Positions 37,913 to 48,235 are shown, numbered from the stretch's first letter. The stretch: DNA of 64,000 nucleotides from Neorhizobium galegae (GCF_021391675.1 NZ_CP090095.1:1493501-1557500); one strand, 5' to 3'. Notes: generated from the letters alone by a model not told the origin. A program made the numbers and translations.

Positions 37913-38392
37913 ATGGCGAAGGAAGGCGAACACCCGGTCAAGCCGGCCAACCAGCGCGGTGCAGCCCGCTTGGCGGCCGTGCAGGCGCTCTACCAGATGG
38001 ATGTCGGCGGAACCGGCGTGCTGGAGGTCGTGGCCGAATATGAGGCTCATCGCCTGGGCCAGGAACTCGACGGCGACACCTACCTGAAGGCTGACGCCTC
38101 CTGGTTCCGCTCGATCGTTGCCGGCGTCGTGCGCGACCAGGTGAAGATCGACCCGCTGATCCGCGGCTCTCTGCAGGAAGATTGGCCGCTGTCGCGTCTC
38201 GATTCAACGCTACGGGCCATCCTGCGCGCCGGTACGTTCGAAATCCTCGAGCGCAAGGACGTGCCGGTCGCCGTCATCGTCACCGAATATGTCGAGATCG
38301 CCCACGCCTTCTTCGGCGAGGAAGAACCGCGCATCGTCAACGCCGTCCTCGACCGCATCGCCAAGCAGGTGCGCGGCGAAGCCAAGAAATAA
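37913..38392 (+). CDS. nusB: Transcription antitermination factor NusB
   Basis: This 159-residue all-helical NusB has [20 protein letters not shown] at the N-terminus (RNA-binding arginine-rich helix) and a C-terminal segment [20 protein letters not shown] typical of the family. With NusE (S10) it binds boxA RNA and supports rRNA antitermination. It lies 4 bases after ribH, the conserved ribH-nusB pair. The ATG at 37913 is preferred over a TTG one codon upstream. Confidence 0.95.
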   Translation: MAKEGEHPVKPANQRGAARLAAVQALYQMDVGGTGVLEVVAEYEAHRLGQELDGDTYLKADASWFRSIVAGVVRDQVKIDPLIRGSLQEDWPLSRLDSTLRAILRAGTFEILERKDVPVAVIVTEYVEIAHAFFGEEEPRIVNAVLDRIAKQVRGEAKK

Positions 38393-38422
38393 AAACAACG
38401 ATTAAGTCAGGGTGGGGCAAGC

Positions 38423-39646
38423 ATGGACGGCGCGGTGGACGGTCTTCAGACGCAGATGAGCACCGCCCGGCGCAGTGTCGCTCTGCTTGCCGGCGCCCAG
38501 GCCGTCCTCGGTTCGGCGCCGCCTCTGGTTTTCGCGCTCGGCGGTCTCGTCGGCTACCAACTTCTCGGCGACGACAAGTCGCTGGCGACCGCTCCGCTGA
38601 CCGGTTTCAACGTCGGCATGGCGGCCGGTGCCGTCGCGGTTGCCATCGCCTCCCGGTTCCTCGGCCGCAAGGCGAGTTTCATGCTGGGCTCGGTCCTGGG
38701 AGCGCTCGGCGCCGCCACGGCGGCAATCGCACTTTTCCATTCGAATTTCTGGCTGTTTGCGGTCGGCCTGCTGATGATCGGCCTTTGCAACGGCTTTACC
38801 CAGAAAATCCGGTTTGCCGCAGCCGATGCATCGCCCTCGTTCTACAAGCCGAAGGCGATCTCCTGGATCCTTGCGGCCGGCATCGTTTCGGCGGTGCTTG
38901 GACCGCAGCTTGCGATCTGGACCAAGGACCTGCTGTCGCCCGTCCTGTTTGCCGGCGCCTTCGTGGCCGTCATTCCGCTCTACCTGATTGCGCTGGTGAT
39001 GCTGGCGCCGCTGAAATTGCCGCAGATGACCGGCGGTCATACAGCTTCAATGCTGGCACGTTCACTGGGCGAGATCGTTGTCACCCAGCGGTTCCTGACC
39101 GGCATGATCTGCGGCATCTCCTCCTACGCATTGATGACCTTCATGATGACCGGCGCGCCGCTTGCCATGGTGATCGGCTGCGGCTTTCCGTCGGAAATGG
39201 CCACACTCGGCATCCAGTGGCATGTGCTCGCCATGTTCGCGCCGAGCTTTTTCACCGGCATGCTGATCTCCCGCTTCGGCGTCGAGAAGATCGTCGCCGC
39301 CGGGCTCCTGATCCTGATGGGCTGCGCGGTGATCGCCCATATGGGCATCGAGCTCTGGAATTTTTGGGGCGCGCTGGTGCTGCTCGGCATCGGCTGGAAC
39401 TTCGCCTTCATCGGCTCGACCGCGATCGTCGCCTCCAGCTATCGCCCGCATGAGGCCGACAAGGTGCAGGGTTTTCACGACATCATCCTGTTCACCACGG
39501 TGGCACTGTCCTCCTTCTCCTCCGGCAAGGTGTTCACTGCCTACGGTTGGTCCTTCATGAACCTGATCATCTGGCCGGTGACGATCGTCTGCCTCGGTCT
39601 GGTGCTGGCGCTGATGTTCAAGCGCTCTTCCGCGAAATCCGCTTAG
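38423..39646 (+). CDS. MFS transporter
   Basis: This 407-residue major facilitator has about twelve hydrophobic helices. FNVGMAAGAVAVAIASRFLG lies in helix 2-3 and ISRFGVEKIVAAGLLILMG in helix 8-9. Substrate unknown. The gene is 30 bases downstream of nusB and in the same direction, so it may be read through. An ATG at 38456 would remove an N-terminal polar stretch; the first ATG at 38423 has a G-rich site (GTGGGGC) before it. Confidence 0.85.
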   Translation: MDGAVDGLQTQMSTARRSVALLAGAQAVLGSAPPLVFALGGLVGYQLLGDDKSLATAPLTGFNVGMAAGAVAVAIASRFLGRKASFMLGSVLGALGAATAAIALFHSNFWLFAVGLLMIGLCNGFTQKIRFAAADASPSFYKPKAISWILAAGIVSAVLGPQLAIWTKDLLSPVLFAGAFVAVIPLYLIALVMLAPLKLPQMTGGHTASMLARSLGEIVVTQRFLTGMICGISSYALMTFMMTGAPLAMVIGCGFPSEMATLGIQWHVLAMFAPSFFTGMLISRFGVEKIVAAGLLILMGCAVIAHMGIELWNFWGALVLLGIGWNFAFIGSTAIVASSYRPHEADKVQGFHDIILFTTVALSSFSSGKVFTAYGWSFMNLIIWPVTIVCLGLVLALMFKRSSAKSA

Positions 39647-39796
39647 AGTCTTGTCCCTTCGGGGCTTGACGCCAATTCATCTCCACCGCACTCTCCCGTC
39701 CGCGTAGGCTATCCCGGATTCCTTGGGAGGGGAGCGGTCGTCTGCGCGGGAATGCGCACTATGGAGTATTGCGGCGGTCTTGCTCATCTCGTGGAT

Positions 39797-39843
39797 GTGC
39801 ACCGCTGCAGGGGTGCACGGCCGGAGGGTATGGACCATCCGGC
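39797..39843 (+). promoter_or_regulatory. Two hairpins in the hppA leader
   Basis: GTGCACC 39797-39803 pairs with GGTGCAC 39812-39818, followed directly by GCCGGA 39820-39825 with TCCGGC 39838-39843. They end 23 bases before the hppA start, next to the ribosome-binding site. They could stabilise the message or regulate translation; no known class fits. Confidence 0.35.
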
Positions 39844-39866
39844 GCGCTAAGGGAGAGGAAAAGCGA

Positions 39867-42008
39867 ATGACTGTAATTCTGGGTGTGATCGTGTGCGGGT
39901 TGCTATCGATCATTTATGCCGTCTGGGCGACGCGTTCCGTGCTGGCTGCCGATCAGGGCAGTATCCGCATGCAGGAGATCGCCGGATATATCCGTGAAGG
40001 CGCACAGGCCTATCTGGCGCGCCAATACATGACCATTGCGATCGTCGGCGTCGTCGTGACCATCCTGGCCTGGGTGCTGCTGTCCGGCACCGCTGCGATC
40101 GGCTTCGTCATCGGTGCCGTACTTTCGGGTGCAGCCGGGTTCATCGGCATGCACGTCTCGGTCCGCGCCAACGTGCGCACCGCCCAGGCTTCTTCCCAAA
40201 GCCTTGCGGCCGGTCTCGACATCGCTTTCAAATCCGGCGCCATCACCGGCATGCTGGTGGCAGGTCTCGCTCTCCTCGGCGTCTCGATTTATTACTGGAT
40301 TCTGACGGCCGGTCTCGGCCATCCGAGCGGCTCGCGTGAAGTCATCGACGCGCTCGTCTCGCTCGGCTTCGGCGCTTCGCTGATCTCGATCTTCGCCCGT
40401 CTCGGCGGGGGCATCTTCACCAAGGGCGCCGACGTCGGCGGCGACCTCGTCGGCAAGGTGGAGGCCGGCATTCCGGAAGACGATCCGCGCAATCCCGCGA
40501 CGATCGCCGACAACGTCGGCGATAACGTCGGCGACTGCGCCGGCATGGCCGCCGACCTCTTCGAAACCTATGCGGTCTCCGTCGTCGCCACCATGGTGCT
40601 TGCGGCGATCTTCTTCGCCGGCGCACCGATCCTCGCAACCGTGATGGTCTACCCGCTGGCGATCTGCGGCGCCTGCATCATCACCTCGATCATCGGCACC
40701 TTCTTCGTCAAGCTCGGCTCCAACGGCTCGATCATGGGCGCTCTCTACAAGGGCCTGATCGTCACCGGTCTGCTGTCGATCGTCGGTCTCGCCATTGCCA
40801 CGTCGGTTACCATCGGCTGGGGGACGATCGGCACCGTCGCCGGCAAGCCGATCACCGGTGCGAACCTCTTCATCTGCGGCCTTCTCGGCCTCGTGGTGAC
40901 GGCGCTGATCGTCGTCATCACCGAGTACTACACCGGCACCAACAAGCGCCCGGTGAACTCGATCGCCCAGGCCTCGGTGACCGGCCACGGCACCAACGTC
41001 ATCCAGGGCCTCGCAGTCTCGCTCGAATCGACCGCGCTTCCGGCGATCGTCATCGTCGGGGGCATCATCTCCACCTACCAGTTCGCCGGCCTGTTCGGCA
41101 CCGGCATCGCCGTCACCACCATGCTCGGCCTGGCCGGCATGATCGTGGCACTCGATGCCTTCGGTCCGGTCACCGACAATGCCGGCGGTATCGCCGAAAT
41201 GGCGCACCTGCCGCCGGAAGTGCGCAAGTCGACCGATGCGCTCGACGCGGTCGGCAACACTACCAAGGCAGTCACCAAGGGCTATGCGATCGGTTCTGCC
41301 GGCCTCGGCGCGCTGGTGCTCTTTGCCGCCTATTCCAACGATCTCAAATATTTCGTCGCCAACAGCGCCCAGTACCCCTATTTCAAGGGCGTCGGCGAGA
41401 TCGATTTCGATCTTTCCAATCCTTACGTCGTCGCGGGCCTCATCTTCGGCGGCCTGATCCCTTACCTGTTCGGGGGCATCGCAATGACCGCTGTCGGCCG
41501 CGCAGCGGGCTCGATCGTTGAGGAAGTGCGCAAGCAGTTTCGCGAAAAGCCGGGCATCATGGAGGGGACCGAAAAGCCCGATTATGGACGGGCCGTCGAC
41601 ATCCTGACCCGGGCTGCGATCCGCGAGATGATCGTTCCGTCGCTGCTGCCGGTTCTGGCGCCGATCGTCGTCTACTTCGGCGTTCTTCTGATCTCCGGCG
41701 GCGACAAGGCCTCGGCCTTCGCAGCCCTCGGTGCCTCGCTGCTCGGCGTCATCGTCAACGGCCTCTTCGTGGCGATCTCCATGACCTCGGGCGGCGGCGC
41801 CTGGGACAATGCCAAGAAGAGCTTCGAGGACGGCTTCGTCGACAAGGACGGCACCCGCCACATGAAGGGTTCCGAAGCCCACAAGGCATCGGTCACCGGC
41901 GATACCGTCGGCGATCCGTACAAGGATACGGCAGGCCCAGCCGTCAACCCGGCGATTAAGATCACCAATATCGTGGCGCTTCTGCTGCTGGCGGTTCTTG
42001 CCGGCTGA
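39867..42008 (+). CDS. hppA: Membrane-bound proton-translocating pyrophosphatase
   Basis: This 713-residue protein has about 16 membrane helices and pumps protons at the expense of pyrophosphate. The substrate loop [20 protein letters not shown] and the following [17 protein letters not shown] are intact, as is [15 protein letters not shown] near the C-terminus. Lys467 in the GNTTKA motif is the hallmark of the potassium-independent H+ subfamily. The start at 39867 (GGGAGAGG 9 bases upstream) puts the first helix directly at the N-terminus. A strong bidirectional terminator follows. Confidence 0.96.
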   Translation: MTVILGVIVCGLLSIIYAVWATRSVLAADQGSIRMQEIAGYIREGAQAYLARQYMTIAIVGVVVTILAWVLLSGTAAIGFVIGAVLSGAAGFIGMHVSVRANVRTAQASSQSLAAGLDIAFKSGAITGMLVAGLALLGVSIYYWILTAGLGHPSGSREVIDALVSLGFGASLISIFARLGGGIFTKGADVGGDLVGKVEAGIPEDDPRNPATIADNVGDNVGDCAGMAADLFETYAVSVVATMVLAAIFFAGAPILATVMVYPLAICGACIITSIIGTFFVKLGSNGSIMGALYKGLIVTGLLSIVGLAIATSVTIGWGTIGTVAGKPITGANLFICGLLGLVVTALIVVITEYYTGTNKRPVNSIAQASVTGHGTNVIQGLAVSLESTALPAIVIVGGIISTYQFAGLFGTGIAVTTMLGLAGMIVALDAFGPVTDNAGGIAEMAHLPPEVRKSTDALDAVGNTTKAVTKGYAIGSAGLGALVLFAAYSNDLKYFVANSAQYPYFKGVGEIDFDLSNPYVVAGLIFGGLIPYLFGGIAMTAVGRAAGSIVEEVRKQFREKPGIMEGTEKPDYGRAVDILTRAAIREMIVPSLLPVLAPIVVYFGVLLISGGDKASAFAALGASLLGVIVNGLFVAISMTSGGGAWDNAKKSFEDGFVDKDGTRHMKGSEAHKASVTGDTVGDPYKDTAGPAVNPAIKITNIVALLLLAVLAG

Positions 42009-42030
42009 TATCTGGCTCCAACGTGAAATA

Positions 42031-42067
42031 AAAAAGCCCGCGGGGATCGCTCCCCGCGGGCTTTTTG
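42031..42067. terminator. Bidirectional terminator between hppA and the OmlA/BamE gene
   Basis: A perfect 12-pair stem, AGCCCGCGGGGA/TCCCCGCGGGCT, has an A-run on the left and a T-run on the right, between convergent stop codons. Confidence 0.92.
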
Positions 42068-42082
42068 TTTCGTACGCGGTGC

Positions 42083-42565
42083 TTACCTGCCGAAGTTCGA
42101 CAGGATGCTGCGGGCTGCTGCCCCACCGGCACTGGAACCGCCGGAAAGCAGCTGCTGCAGGAAGGTGAGGTCGCGGCCGCCGGTCGGCGTCGTGCGCGAA
42201 ATCGTGTCGAACACCTTGCCGTCCTGCATCGCATAGTTGGCGCGGCGTGCGACAACGCCGTCCTTGTCAAAATAGATGGCGAGCACAGTCTGATCGACGA
42301 TCTTCGGCTTCATGAAAGCCGCAGCGCGCGTGCGCTTCTGAGAGATGTAATAGAACACCTCGGTATCGAAGGTCGCCGTTGTCGAGGGCGTGCCCATCGT
42401 CAGCAACACCTGCTCTCGGCTCGACCCGACCGGAATAAGCTCCAGCGACTTCTGGTCGACCACGTAGCCGTTATACATGGTGTCGCCGATCTGCATGGAC
42501 GTGCAACCCGAGACAGCGATGGATGCGACGACCATTGCCATCGCGGTTTTACTCAAGAATGTCAT
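42083..42565 (-). CDS. bamE: Outer-membrane lipoprotein of the SmpA/OmlA (BamE) family
   Basis: This 160-residue lipoprotein has a signal peptide (MTFLSKTAMAMVVASIAVSG) and lipobox VSGC, with Cys21 the lipidated residue. The SmpA/OmlA domain shows VGSSREQVLLTMGTPSTTAT, the conserved segment of BamE, a subunit of the outer-membrane beta-barrel assembly machinery. The C-terminus has a glycine/serine-rich tail. The start could also be an ATG at 42598, which adds 11 residues to the signal peptide. It is divergent from the bc1 chaperone gene, as usual in Rhizobiales. Confidence 0.85.
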   Translation of the reverse strand: MTFLSKTAMAMVVASIAVSGCTSMQIGDTMYNGYVVDQKSLELIPVGSSREQVLLTMGTPSTTATFDTEVFYYISQKRTRAAAFMKPKIVDQTVLAIYFDKDGVVARRANYAMQDGKVFDTISRTTPTGGRDLTFLQQLLSGGSSAGGAAARSILSNFGR

Positions 42566-42822
42566 CTCGTATCCGAAAACCCGCTTGTTCAACGGCATCC
42601 CCCAAACTCAACCTGCCCCTGCTGACCCTACCATTGTGGCTATTCAGGGACATAGGATCGATCCCGACCTGGATGTTAGGGCCGCGAAAATCCCACCCCG
42701 TTCGCTGATCCGGCGGAACGGCATTGCAATTCGTGCATGCTTCGGTAAACCAGCTTTCGTTTCCATGCAACATGGCCGGTGGCAGGCTAGGGCGTTCCTG
42801 GAGGCAAATAACGGGAATTCAG

Positions 42823-43374
42823 ATGATCTTCGGCCTTTTCAAGAAGAAAAACCAGAACCAGGCGATCGTTAACCGTCAGTATTCGACCTTGACGTCGTTG
42901 GCGCGCGTTCCGTTCTTCTACAGCGATCTGGACGTACCGGACACGGTCATGGGGCGTTTCGAGATGCTTTCGATCGTGATGATCCTGTTCTTCAGGCGGA
43001 CGGCGAGATCCGATTCGAGCGGTCAGGAACTGGCTCAGGAGATCGTCGACGCGTTTTTTCAGGATATCGACCATTCGATCCGCGAACTCGGCATCGGCGA
43101 CCAGAGCGTGCCGAAGCGTATGAAAAAGCTGGCCGGCATGTTCTACGGTCGGGTGGAGACCTACGCTGCCGCTCTCGAAGGCAAGGACGGCGAGGCGCTT
43201 GCCGCAGCGCTCCTGCGGAATATCTATCCCAAGACGGAGGATGCGCCTGGGATGCGAGGGCTGGCGGATTGGATGATCGTTGCGGAGACGGCGCTCGCCG
43301 GCATTTCCGAAGATGAGATTTCGCGCGGCCACGCGGTTCTGCCCCTGCCGGGCCCGCTGCCGCGAGAAGAGTGA
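42823..43374 (+). CDS. Ubiquinol-cytochrome c chaperone family protein
   Basis: This 183-residue protein of the CBP3/UQCC1-like family (Ubiq_cyt_C_chap) is thought to help assembly of the cytochrome bc1 complex. Conserved segments include VPFFYSDLDVPDTVMGRFEM, IDHSIRELGIGDQSVPKRMK and MFYGRVETYAAAL. It starts at ATG 42823 with an N-terminal MIFGLFKKK. DUF177 follows after 6 bases and then plsX, fabH, ihfA and MerR: the conserved rhizobial order. Confidence 0.88.
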   Translation: MIFGLFKKKNQNQAIVNRQYSTLTSLARVPFFYSDLDVPDTVMGRFEMLSIVMILFFRRTARSDSSGQELAQEIVDAFFQDIDHSIRELGIGDQSVPKRMKKLAGMFYGRVETYAAALEGKDGEALAAALLRNIYPKTEDAPGMRGLADWMIVAETALAGISEDEISRGHAVLPLPGPLPREE

Positions 43375-43380
43375 GGTTTG

Positions 43381-43947
43381 ATGAAGAACGATAGTGGCGC
43401 AGGCGAAAAGCCTCCCTTTTCCTATCCCGTCAAAGTCGGGAATATTTCCGCGAATGCGGTGACCGTGAAGCTCGAAGCGGATGCGCGCGAACTGGAGGGT
43501 CTCGCAAAGCTGTGGCAGGTCGTTTCGGTCGGTTCGTTGAAGGCCGAACTGCAGATCGCCCGCTGGAAGAAGGATGGCGTGCGTCTCAAGGGACGCGTCC
43601 AGGCCGATATCGTCCAGTCCTCGGTCGTCACGCTCGAGCCGGTGGCATCGAAGATAGACGAGCCGTTCGAGCAGATCTTCGTGCCTGAAGGGTCGAAGCT
43701 CGCGCGGGTCGTGACCAGCGATACGGCGGAGATGGTGATCGATCCCGATGGTCCCGATCTTCCCGAAATGTTTGTCGGCGACACGATCGATGTCGGCGAA
43801 GTGGTGGCCGAATTCGCAGCACTTGCGATCGATCCCTATCCCCGCGAACCCGGCGTCGAGTTTGCCGATCACCTGGAAGGCGATCCAGATGAAAAGTCCG
43901 GACGCCCCAATCCCTTTGCGGTCCTTAAGGACTGGAAAAAGGATTGA
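43381..43947 (+). CDS. DUF177 (YceD) domain protein
   Basis: This 188-residue protein of the YceD/DUF177 family is involved in 23S rRNA accumulation and usually precedes rpmF-plsX. QADIVQSSVVTLEPVASKID and EPFEQIFV are the family's core. The cysteines of the CxxxxC motif seen in E. coli YceD are absent, as in other Alphaproteobacteria. No rpmF (L32) gene lies between it and plsX here. The ATG at 43381 is one codon after a possible TTG. Confidence 0.88.
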   Translation: MKNDSGAGEKPPFSYPVKVGNISANAVTVKLEADARELEGLAKLWQVVSVGSLKAELQIARWKKDGVRLKGRVQADIVQSSVVTLEPVASKIDEPFEQIFVPEGSKLARVVTSDTAEMVIDPDGPDLPEMFVGDTIDVGEVVAEFAALAIDPYPREPGVEFADHLEGDPDEKSGRPNPFAVLKDWKKD

Positions 43948-44100
43948 GGACGGGTTGTAAGCGACAGCAAAAACTATATTTTGGCCACGAATTCGCCGGC
44001 ACGGCCCCGCATGAGGAGCGAAGGACCGTTGGAGACGTAAGGACTGGCGTATGGTCCCCCACAGGGGTATGCGTTCGGCGAAGATAAGGATCAGGGACGA

Positions 44101-45147
44101 GTGATCAGAATTTCTATCGATGCCATGGGCGGCGATTTTGGTCCCGAGGTCGTCATTGCCGGTGCTGCCAAGGCACTGGAACGCCACCCGGATGTGACCT
44201 TCCTCATCTATGGCCTGAAGGCCCAGTGCGAGCCGGTCTTGGCGAAATATCCAAAACTGCGGGATAAATCCGTCTTCCACGAATGCGAACTCGCCGTCAG
44301 CATGGAGGAGAAGCCGAGTGCAGCCCTCCGACGTGGCCGTTATGTCTCTACCATGTGGCGTTCGATCGAGGCAGTAAAACTCGGCGAGGCGGAGGTCGTG
44401 GTTTCCGCCGGCAATACTGGTGCCCTGATGGCGATGGCGAAGTTCTGTCTGCGCACCATGGCCAATATCGAACGCCCGGCGATCGCCGGCATCTGGCCTA
44501 CCCTCAAGGGCGAAAGCATTGTCCTCGATATCGGCGCGACGATCGGTGCCGACGCTCAGCAACTTTTCGATTTCGCGATCATGGGCGGTGCTATGGCACG
44601 CTCACTTTTCGAAGTAGATAGGCCGACCGTCGGGCTTCTGAACGTCGGCGTCGAAGAGGTGAAGGGCCAGGAAGAGGTCAAGGAGGCCGGGCGGCTGATC
44701 CGGGAGGCGAACCTTCCGACGATCGCCTATCACGGTTTCGTCGAAGGAGACGATATCGGCAAGGGCACCGTCGATGTGGTGGTGACCGAAGGTTTTACCG
44801 GCAATATCGCGCTGAAGGCGGCGGAGGGCACGGCCCGGCAGATAGCCACGCTTCTGCGCGAATCGATGTCGCGCACCCTGCTGGCCAGGATCGGCTATCT
44901 TCTCGCCAAGCCCGCCTTTGACAGGCTGCGTGAGAAGATGGACCCGAACAAGGTCAATGGCGGCGTGTTCCTGGGCTTGAACGGCATCGTCATCAAGAGC
45001 CATGGCAGTGCCAATGCCGATGGTTTTGCTGCCGCGATCGATGTCGGTTATGACATGGCACGCAACGATCTCAACGCGAAGATCCGGCAGGATCTCGCAA
45101 TTTACCATGCGCGTCGCCAGCCGCCGGCTGGCCCCGAAGCGGCATGA
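44101..45147 (+). CDS. plsX: Phosphate acyltransferase PlsX
   Basis: This 348-residue protein makes acyl-phosphate from acyl-ACP, the first step of phospholipid synthesis with Pls[20 protein letters not shown] at the start and [18 protein letters not shown] are typical; [17 protein letters not shown] and the C-terminal [19 protein letters not shown] complete the signature. The start is GTG at 44101 with AGGGACGA before it. fabH follows after 20 bases; plsX-fabH is a conserved pair. Confidence 0.95.
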   Translation: MIRISIDAMGGDFGPEVVIAGAAKALERHPDVTFLIYGLKAQCEPVLAKYPKLRDKSVFHECELAVSMEEKPSAALRRGRYVSTMWRSIEAVKLGEAEVVVSAGNTGALMAMAKFCLRTMANIERPAIAGIWPTLKGESIVLDIGATIGADAQQLFDFAIMGGAMARSLFEVDRPTVGLLNVGVEEVKGQEEVKEAGRLIREANLPTIAYHGFVEGDDIGKGTVDVVVTEGFTGNIALKAAEGTARQIATLLRESMSRTLLARIGYLLAKPAFDRLREKMDPNKVNGGVFLGLNGIVIKSHGSANADGFAAAIDVGYDMARNDLNAKIRQDLAIYHARRQPPAGPEAA

Positions 45148-45167
45148 CGACAGGATGTGAGTTAAGA

Positions 45168-46139
45168 ATGATCCGTTCAGTGGTTCGCGGTTACGGGGCA
45201 GCGCTCCCGAAGCGGGTAGTGACCAATCGCGAGTTGGAAGACATCGTCGAGACCTCCGACGAATGGATCGTGCAGCGCACGGGCATTCGTCAGCGCTATC
45301 TGGCCGGCGAGGGCGAGACGACCGCTTCTCTCGGCGAGCAGGCGGCGCGTGCGGCGCTTGAAAACGCCGGGCTGACGCCGGATGACATCGATCTCGTGCT
45401 GGTCGCGACGTCGACGCCCGACAACACCTTTCCCGCGACCGCCGTCAATATCCAGAACCGGCTGGGCATGACCCATGGCTACGCCTTCGACCTGCAGGCG
45501 GTTTGCACCGGCTTCGTTTATGCGATGGCGACCGCCGACCTGCATATCCGTGGCGGCATGGCGAAGCGTGTCCTGGTGATCGGCGCCGAGACCTTTTCCC
45601 GCATCCTCGACTGGAAGGACCGCACCACCTGCGTGCTTTTCGGCGACGGCGCAGGTGCGCTGGTGCTCGAGGCCGCGGAAGGCGAGGGGACGATCGCCGA
45701 TCGCGGCGTGCTGACCGCGCATCTGCGTTCCGACGGTTCCCACAAGGACAAGCTCTACGTCGATGGCGGCCCGTCCAGCACGGGCACGGTCGGGCATCTG
45801 CGCATGGAGGGCCGCGAGGTCTTCAAACATGCGGTCGGCATGATCACCGACGTCATCGACAGCGCGTTCGCGGCGACCGGTACGACGGCGGACGATCTCG
45901 ACTGGCTGGTGCCGCACCAGGCCAATCGCCGCATCATCGACGGGTCGGCGAAGAAACTCGGCATTCCTTTGGAAAAGGTCGTCGTGACGGTCGATCTGCA
46001 TGGTAATACCTCGGCTGCATCGATTCCTTTGGCACTTTCGGTTGCCGCCTCCGACGGGCGCATCAAGAAGGGTGATCTGGTGATGCTCGAAGCCATGGGC
46101 GGCGGTTTTACGTGGGGCGCATTGCTGGTCCGCTGGTAG
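45168..46139 (+). CDS. fabH: 3-oxoacyl-ACP synthase III (KAS III)
   Basis: This 323-residue enzyme starts fatty-acid synthesis from acetyl-CoA and malonyl-ACP. The catalytic triad is present: Cys113 (AVCTGF), His250 (VPHQANRR) and Asn280 (HGNTSAAS). The N-terminus with [16 protein letters not shown] and the [12 protein letters not shown] segment are standard. It follows plsX and precedes ihfA by 121 bases, where a separate promoter is likely. Confidence 0.96.
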   Translation: MIRSVVRGYGAALPKRVVTNRELEDIVETSDEWIVQRTGIRQRYLAGEGETTASLGEQAARAALENAGLTPDDIDLVLVATSTPDNTFPATAVNIQNRLGMTHGYAFDLQAVCTGFVYAMATADLHIRGGMAKRVLVIGAETFSRILDWKDRTTCVLFGDGAGALVLEAAEGEGTIADRGVLTAHLRSDGSHKDKLYVDGGPSSTGTVGHLRMEGREVFKHAVGMITDVIDSAFAATGTTADDLDWLVPHQANRRIIDGSAKKLGIPLEKVVVTVDLHGNTSAASIPLALSVAASDGRIKKGDLVMLEAMGGGFTWGALLVRW

Positions 46140-46187
46140 GGCGGCAATGATCGGCCGAAACGTAAATAAGCGATTGAGCACAGGCGC

Positions 46188-46216
46188 TTGACCCTCGCGC
46201 TCAAGCAAAATACTCT
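46188..46216 (+). promoter_or_regulatory. Candidate promoter upstream of ihfA
   Basis: TTGACC 46188-46193 with a 17-base spacer and TACTCT 46211-46216 forms a plausible sigma-70-type promoter. The same stretch also holds a small dyad, GCTTGA/TCAAGC, that overlaps the -35 box. Confidence 0.35.
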
Positions 46217-46260
46217 CTATCGGCTTTGATAAGATCAATTTCGAAAATTGGGCGGGGATC

Positions 46261-46599
46261 ATGGCCGGCAAGACAGTAACACGCGCGGATCTGGCGGAAT
46301 CGGTTTTCCGCAAGGTCGGACTTTCGCGGACGGAATCGGCCGAGCTCGTCGAGACGGTCATAGACGAGATATGCAATGCGATCGTGCGGGGCGAGGTGGT
46401 CAAACTTTCCTCCTTCGCGACCTTCCAGGTGCGTTCCAAGAACGAGCGCATCGGCCGCAATCCGAAGACCGGCGAGGAAGTGCCGATCTCTCCGCGTCGG
46501 GTGATGACGTTCAAGGCCTCGAACGTGCTGAAGAGCCGTATCCTCAAGGCGCACACGGCGCGCAAGGCGAAACTGAAGCCGGCAAGCCCGGTCGCCTGA
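46261..46599 (+). CDS. ihfA: Integration host factor subunit alpha
   Basis: This 112-residue member of the bacterial HU/IHF family bends DNA at specific sites as a heterodimer with Ihf[21 protein letters not shown] at the N-terminus and [20 protein letters not shown] in the arm region mark the alpha subunit. A basic C-terminal tail exceeds the E. coli length by about 12 residues, as in other Rhizobiales. It is monocistronic or read with the MerR gene 153 bases further on. Confidence 0.94.
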   Translation: MAGKTVTRADLAESVFRKVGLSRTESAELVETVIDEICNAIVRGEVVKLSSFATFQVRSKNERIGRNPKTGEEVPISPRRVMTFKASNVLKSRILKAHTARKAKLKPASPVA

Positions 46600-46752
46600 A
46601 GTCTGCGACCTTTTCCGCAATCCTGTGAACATGCTTGAATCTCCCGGCTTAAACCGTTGAGATATGTCCGATTCGGCGCATAATCCGCGCATGTATCGGA
46701 GGCTCTGAGTCTGCCTTGGGGCATGGGCAGCCTGCCGTTTGGAGTATGAACT

Positions 46753-47286
46753 TTGGAGAAGAGCCCGGACGCCTTTCGTACGATCAGCGAGGTCGCCGAC
46801 GATCTCGACCTGCCGCAGCATGTGCTGCGCTTCTGGGAAACGCGTTTCCCCCAGATCCGGCCGATGAAGCGCGGCGGCGGGCGGCGTTATTATCGTCCCG
46901 AAGACGTCGATCTCCTGAAGGGCATCCGCCACCTGCTTTACGATCACGGTTACACCATAAAGGGCGTGCAGAAGCTTCTGAAGACGAACGGCAACAAGTT
47001 CGTCTCTGCGATTGCGTCGGGCGACCTTGCCACGATGGAAGCGATCATGGCGGCAAACAGCGAAAAGCAGGCCGAGCCGAAGATCAGCACGGCCGAAGAG
47101 GATCAGATCGTCGGCCGCCCCAAGGTGAAGCCGAGCGGTCGCTTTTTCGGGTTCGGCACCTCCCATGAGGACGACATGGAAGTGTCGATCGGCAAGTCCA
47201 GCATCGGCAAGGAAGACCGCGCTCTCCTGCAGGAAGCGCTCTTCGACCTCCTGGAATGCAAGCGCCTCTTGGATCAGGTTCGCTAA
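46753..47286 (+). CDS. MerR family transcriptional regulator
   Basis: This 177-residue regulator has an N-terminal MerR winged helix ([20 protein letters not shown], then [15 protein letters not shown]) and a C-terminal part without the cysteines of metal sensors. The start is TTG at 46753 with GGAG eight bases before it. It occurs behind ihfA in most Rhizobiales; its target is not known to me. Its last helix ([18 protein letters not shown]) looks like a dimerisation helix. Confidence 0.9.
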   Translation: MEKSPDAFRTISEVADDLDLPQHVLRFWETRFPQIRPMKRGGGRRYYRPEDVDLLKGIRHLLYDHGYTIKGVQKLLKTNGNKFVSAIASGDLATMEAIMAANSEKQAEPKISTAEEDQIVGRPKVKPSGRFFGFGTSHEDDMEVSIGKSSIGKEDRALLQEALFDLLECKRLLDQVR

Positions 47287-47319
47287 CTCAACACACGCCA
47301 ACGTTAAGCAAAATTTACC

Positions 47320-47384
47320 ATTCACCTCTGGTTCAGGAGAAATGGAGGATCATTTCTTCATAAGGAAAATCAGAGGAGGTGAAT
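47320..47384 (+). promoter_or_regulatory. Leader hairpin that can bury the ribosome-binding site of the BA14K gene
   Basis: ATTCACCT (47320-47327) is exactly complementary to AGGTGAAT (47377-47384), which includes part of the ribosome-binding site two bases before the ATG; CTG/CAG extend it. Inside, AGAAATG (47338-47344) pairs with CATTTCT (47351-47357). The whole 65 bases can fold into one long interrupted hairpin that sequesters the initiation region, as in RNA thermometers. It does not look like a ROSE element. Inference from pairing only. Confidence 0.5.
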
Positions 47385-47385
47385 T

Positions 47386-47850
47386 ATGAAGAAGAAGCTC
47401 GCCGTCGCCGTTTTGTCCCTGATTGCGGCTTTTAGCGGCGTCGCTCCCGCCCAGGCGTTTCCGTCGATCGGCGCCCCGCGCATCGAGAGATCTCAGGATA
47501 TCCAGCAGGTGCAGTACTGGCGCGATCGTGACGGCTGGGAAGGGCGTCGTTATTACCGCGACCGCTACGATGGCGACCGGCGTTACCGCCGCCACCGCCG
47601 TGGCCCGGATGCCGGTGCGATCATCGGGGGGCTTGCACTGGGCGCGATCATCGGCGGAGCGCTGGCCCAGCCGCGCTACACACCGAGATATGCACCGAGA
47701 TACGCACCGCGTTACTACGCGCCCCGGCGTTATGTCGGCGGCAATTCGCACGTGAACTGGTGCTACGCCCGCTACCGGTCCTACAGGGCCTATGACAACA
47801 CGTTCCAGCCCTATTACGGCCCGCGCCAGCAGTGCTATTCGCCCTACTGA
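47386..47850 (+). CDS. BA14K family exported protein
   Basis: This 154-residue protein has a signal peptide ([20 protein letters not shown], cleaved near AQA-FP). An arginine/tyrosine-rich domain and a glycine helix ([19 protein letters not shown]) precede PRY-AP tandem repeats (residues 96-115). The C-terminal BA14K segment is [20 protein letters not shown], then [10 protein letters not shown]14K proteins are surface or periplasmic lectin-like antigens of Rhizobiales and Brucella. The ribosome-binding site lies in a strong hairpin. A weak GC-rich stem follows the stop (47883-47909), without a T-run. Confidence 0.88.
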   Translation: MKKKLAVAVLSLIAAFSGVAPAQAFPSIGAPRIERSQDIQQVQYWRDRDGWEGRRYYRDRYDGDRRYRRHRRGPDAGAIIGGLALGAIIGGALAQPRYTPRYAPRYAPRYYAPRRYVGGNSHVNWCYARYRSYRAYDNTFQPYYGPRQQCYSPY

Positions 47851-47979
47851 TATCCGTCGTGGAACCCGATGAAAACCTCAAGCCCGCCCTGCCAATCCGG
47901 TGGGGCGGGTAATTGCGTGGGGAAGTCCCGGTTCTCGGAAAAGGTTTTTGATCTGACTGAGATTTCAAGGGGATTTAAT

Positions 47980-48056
<77 letters not shown>

Positions 48057-48170
48057 ACCTGCTCAATGAGCATGTTTTCCCTAGTCGCTCCGCTATCGCG
48101 GCGCAAGCTCAAAATCCCTCGATCGGAAGAAAAAGAGGATGGTCGGCATAAGAATGCGCCGGTGAATATA

Positions 48171-48203
48171 AAAAGCCGCACCCGAATTCGGGCGCGGCTT
48201 TCG
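48171..48203 (-). terminator. Rho-independent terminator after the small exported protein gene
   Basis: On the minus strand AAAGCCGC pairs with GCGGCTTT around an inner CCCGAATTCGGG palindrome, followed by TTTTTAT. Confidence 0.82.
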
Positions 48204-48235
48204 GGGTCAATGGAGCGATCAGCCTCGGCGTCAGG

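Noticed and set aside
39903..41882. Minus-strand open frame of 659 codons opposite hppA
   Set aside because: Shadow of hppA; the product is rich in Asp, Gly, Arg and His with no fold, and hppA is unambiguous.
47320..47384. ROSE-type thermometer in the BA14K leader
   Set aside because: The conserved short anti-ribosome-binding-site motif of ROSE elements is not seen and the gene is not a heat-shock gene; only the general thermometer idea is kept.
48060..48072. 13-base palindrome TGCTCA-A-TGAGCA three bases from the tRNA-Pro 5' end
   Set aside because: It is short and could be chance or part of the tRNA promoter; no second copy or nearby regulator supports an operator.
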